Positions 61,560 through 64,000 of a stretch of 64,000 nt of DNA are shown here, piece after piece. Under the pieces are notes generated by a model. It was not told the origin of the DNA and made no database searches. It worked only from the letters and a program-made list of their open reading frames with translations. Source of the stretch: Macquaria australasica (lineage: Eukaryota > Chordata > Actinopteri > Centrarchiformes > Percichthyidae); NCBI GenBank assembly GCA_005408345.1, contig SEMN01000001.1, positions 2,418,001-2,482,000 on the forward strand, written 5' to 3'. The translations under genes and the position numbers were made by a program. Numbering within the stretch: position 1 is the first letter of the stretch; every line of letters begins with the position of its first letter.

Positions 61560-62960
61560 AGCTGCGGTTGTTGTGAAGAAACAATTGGGTGTATACACTT
61601 CGGGAGTTAACTGATGCTGTGTTGGGGTGTTTCGCTGGAAACTGGTCAGCGGCGTGTTTAAATGTTGGATGCTCTCCGCCTGGAGGTCACGGTTTAATCA
61701 CCTTTTTGTTGTCCGCCTCACCGCTGCACACGAGTCTGCAGCTGTCAGCCCGTTACTAGCTACACCAACCTTGGGGCATGAGCTAATTAAAATGAACACT
61801 ACACTGCACGTTTTGACATAACCCGTTTGAACAGCGGTCCTCAGATTATGGCCTGTTTGGTGCCTGCCGGTGTGATTTCCACCACAACCCTTCCGCATTT
61901 TCCTGCTGCTCTCGGGCTGTGACGTGTCGTGCTGACGGCGGCCTCGGAGCTGGAGGAGCGGGGGGCTGTAGCACGACAAGGTCTGGCTCCAGACGTCCTG
62001 CTTTGCTTTCAGCAGAGATCCAGAAACAACCCCTAACCCCTCCTCCTCTGCTCCTCTCCGGCCCGCCCAAATAACACAAAATTCCCGACTGAATCCTGCC
62101 CGAGTCTGGGGGAACCAGGCGGCCTGGGAAGCCGAGGAGCGGACAGAGGCCATCCCAGCAGCATACATCTGGTACGCGGGTCTTTTTTGCTCTTGGGGCG
62201 CCGTTTGTAGAGCTATGTTTGCATTTGTGCGCGTCCGCGTCTCTTTGTTTTTGCATGCATGGGGTATTTTAATTTATTTCTTTATTCTCACCGAGAGGCC
62301 GCAAAGGGTTGGGCCTTTTCTTCTCAGGCCCAGGCCTCTATAGAGGCCGTAATTGGTAATTCAGGCCTATCCGGTTGGTTAGCTGGCTAGCTAGCCTGCT
62401 GAAAGGAGCGGGGTTTTGTTTTCGCCAGCCGTCGTTCGCTACCGCAACTTAATTTGTAATTGATTATAACCGTTTATGTGCAGCATGGCCTTCAACAGAA
62501 GCGCAGCTGGCATTTTGTCATCGCCGAGGTGTTTTTTCAGTTAGTGTTAAAATTAGCATTCGTCCAGACACCAAGCTAACAAAATGGCGGGCGCTGGTGT
62601 GATGAAAATCGGTTGTAGAAAACGAGTGTGTGTTTAGCCCTCCTCCAGCTAGCTGGCTACTACGGAGGCGCACCAGTGTAGACCTAACGTAACCCCTCTT
62701 CTTTATTTTGTAGTTTTATCATACTGCACGCGTCTTGGTGCAGTCGGCTGTTTTTTAAATGCGTGTTTTGGCTGCGACAGTCGGACTTTGCGTGTGAAAT
62801 CGGTGCTAACGCTACTCCAGTGGTCAGTTGAAGACATTGCCGTTAATCATCTCATCGGGGTTTACACCGTGTTTAGCGTTGCACGAATGGGCGGCTAAGT
62901 TGGTCCGATCGCCCTCGTAGGTTTTAATGTGTTGGCGGCGTCTTTCAGCACACCGATGCG
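61560..62960 (+). promoter_or_regulatory. CpG-rich island, likely promoter of a gene to the right
   Basis: GC and CpG density rise sharply compared with the rest of the window. The stretch contains GC-box-like and GGCCCGCCC words and possible non-coding first-exon donors (for example near 62172). An ATG at 62485 in a short frame, followed by GTGTTTT, could be a first coding exon, but no family is recognisable. In human, several genes lie next to SAT1, so a neighbour gene is expected here. The remainder to 64000 looks like intron or intergenic sequence. Confidence 0.5.
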
Positions 62961-64000
62961 CTGTGTTGTGCGCCACATCTCCACACACCGTTGTCATCAT
63001 TTTCCACCTGGAGGTGGGGGATGGTACGTTCAGTGGAGATTAAATGGCACCCCGGCTGCATCGTCCACACCACTGTTTACATCTCTGCATCCCCCTGCGT
63101 GTGTGCGTGCGTGCGTGTGTGTGTGAGAGAGACACAGAGCGAGATTTCTGTCGCACTAGTATCTCAACCTTCGTCTTGATAATGAAGGCAGTGCCATTTG
63201 GGATGAAATATTTCTTTAATTTTTAAGTAGTGATGCAGTCATGGTAATTATGCTTCTGGTCATTTCACTTGCTGTCCTTTGCCGCAGCCACAAGCCAACA
63301 CTGCAAAAAGATATCTTCTTAATAGTAATTTAATCGATTATTGAGTTTTTTTTACCCCCTAAAAGATCACTCAAATTTGCCGGTGTTGGGTGACTTCTTT
63401 CCAGTGCATCCTTTTATTATATCAGGTGATATGACCTTATGATGTTATTTGTGTGTAAATATATGTGAAGAAAATGTCAAAACAATTAAAGCTCTTCACA
63501 GAGAAGCTTGTTCATTGCAGCGGCATGATACAACAACTCGCATAACTGACAATTAGATAATGATATAATAATATTTATTATATAAGTAAATATGTCTTAT
63601 TAGGCCAGGGTATTGTTTGAAAAGGTTCTACGCTAGTGTTGATTCAATGAATAAGGATTATGAAGTACGAATTAACAATTAATCCTTTGATGCCAGGTTT
63701 TGGTGCTTGACAGTTTTCAGTACATGGTGCCACAGAGTTAAGACACATTTTGGTCGCTACTGAAAAAGTATTGAAGTTTGAAACCCAGCCCTGTTTCTAG
63801 TAGAAAAAGTCAAGTGTGCAAAATGTTTTTAAGGATGGATATGTATTATAGCTGTAAGGGCAATGCTCATGCTGCAGTAGTTGTGCAACACCAGGCCTGT
63901 AGTCTCTCCATCATGTGAATCGCATTATAATGTCAAATGAACACCACACACGCATGCACACACCATGTTTTTCTTCAACAAGCAAAGCATGACAAGCTCA

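Noticed and set aside
61698..62256. Two overlapping minus-strand frames of 136 and 156 codons
   Set aside because: They lie in the GC-rich island, where stop codons are rare by composition. They have no recognised domain and no supporting splice pattern.
62485..62532. Possible first coding exon starting ATGGCCTTCAAC and ending before GTGTTTT
   Set aside because: It is too short to assign to any protein, and the donor is mediocre. It is mentioned only within the promoter-like region.
1..64000. CRISPR arrays, operons, tRNA or rRNA genes, integrated viral genes
   Set aside because: No direct-repeat spacer arrays, clover-leaf tRNA cores, rRNA segments or viral polymerase/capsid/envelope motifs were recognised by eye on either strand.

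Overview
This is vertebrate nuclear DNA, most likely from a spiny-rayed (acanthomorph) teleost. The genes are split into short exons with GT-AG introns, GC content is moderate, CA/GT microsatellites are abundant, and several interspersed repeat types resemble ones I know from percomorph genomes. Nothing bacterial, viral or organellar was seen.

Layout from left to right: the 3' end of a lipase H gene (liph, +, 144-2510); a short gene for the C-terminal coiled coil of the SH3KBP1/CIN85 family without SH3 exons (-, 4084-5660); bclaf3, an Arg/Ser/Pro-rich BCLAF1/THRAP3-family gene (-, 7985-14362); map7d2, a microtubule-binding MAP7-family gene in 17 coding exons (-, 19360-30835); two head-to-tail copies of the pyruvate dehydrogenase E1 alpha gene (+, 32808-38747 and 42694-48441); a short TOGARAM-type gene with one C-terminal TOG-like domain (+, 49639-52673); prdx4 (+, 53438-56664); sat1 (+, 59254-60335); and a GC-rich, CpG-rich stretch (about 61560-62960) that looks like the promoter of a gene beyond the right edge.

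The order SH3KBP1-BCLAF3-MAP7D2-PDHA1-PRDX4-SAT1 uses genes that lie close together on human Xp22.1, so this is an old conserved block. The liph and TOGARAM-type genes are not part of the human block.

The strongest observation is the tandem PDHA1 pair. The two copies have identical exon lengths in all 11 exons and both encode 390 residues, which matches human numbering. The second copy differs at about 100 of the 351 residues after the transit peptide. It has lost two of the three regulatory phosphoserines (positions 232 and 293) and has changed R119, R288 and H290 at the cofactor site, while its reading frame stays open. Other points of interest are a GC-AG intron in the first copy, an SH3-less SH3KBP1-like minigene, a one-TOG TOGARAM-like gene, a relic of prdx4 exon 2 downstream of prdx4, and a palindromic transposon family present in introns of both bclaf3 and map7d2. 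All exon boundaries were read by hand from splice sites and frame continuity.
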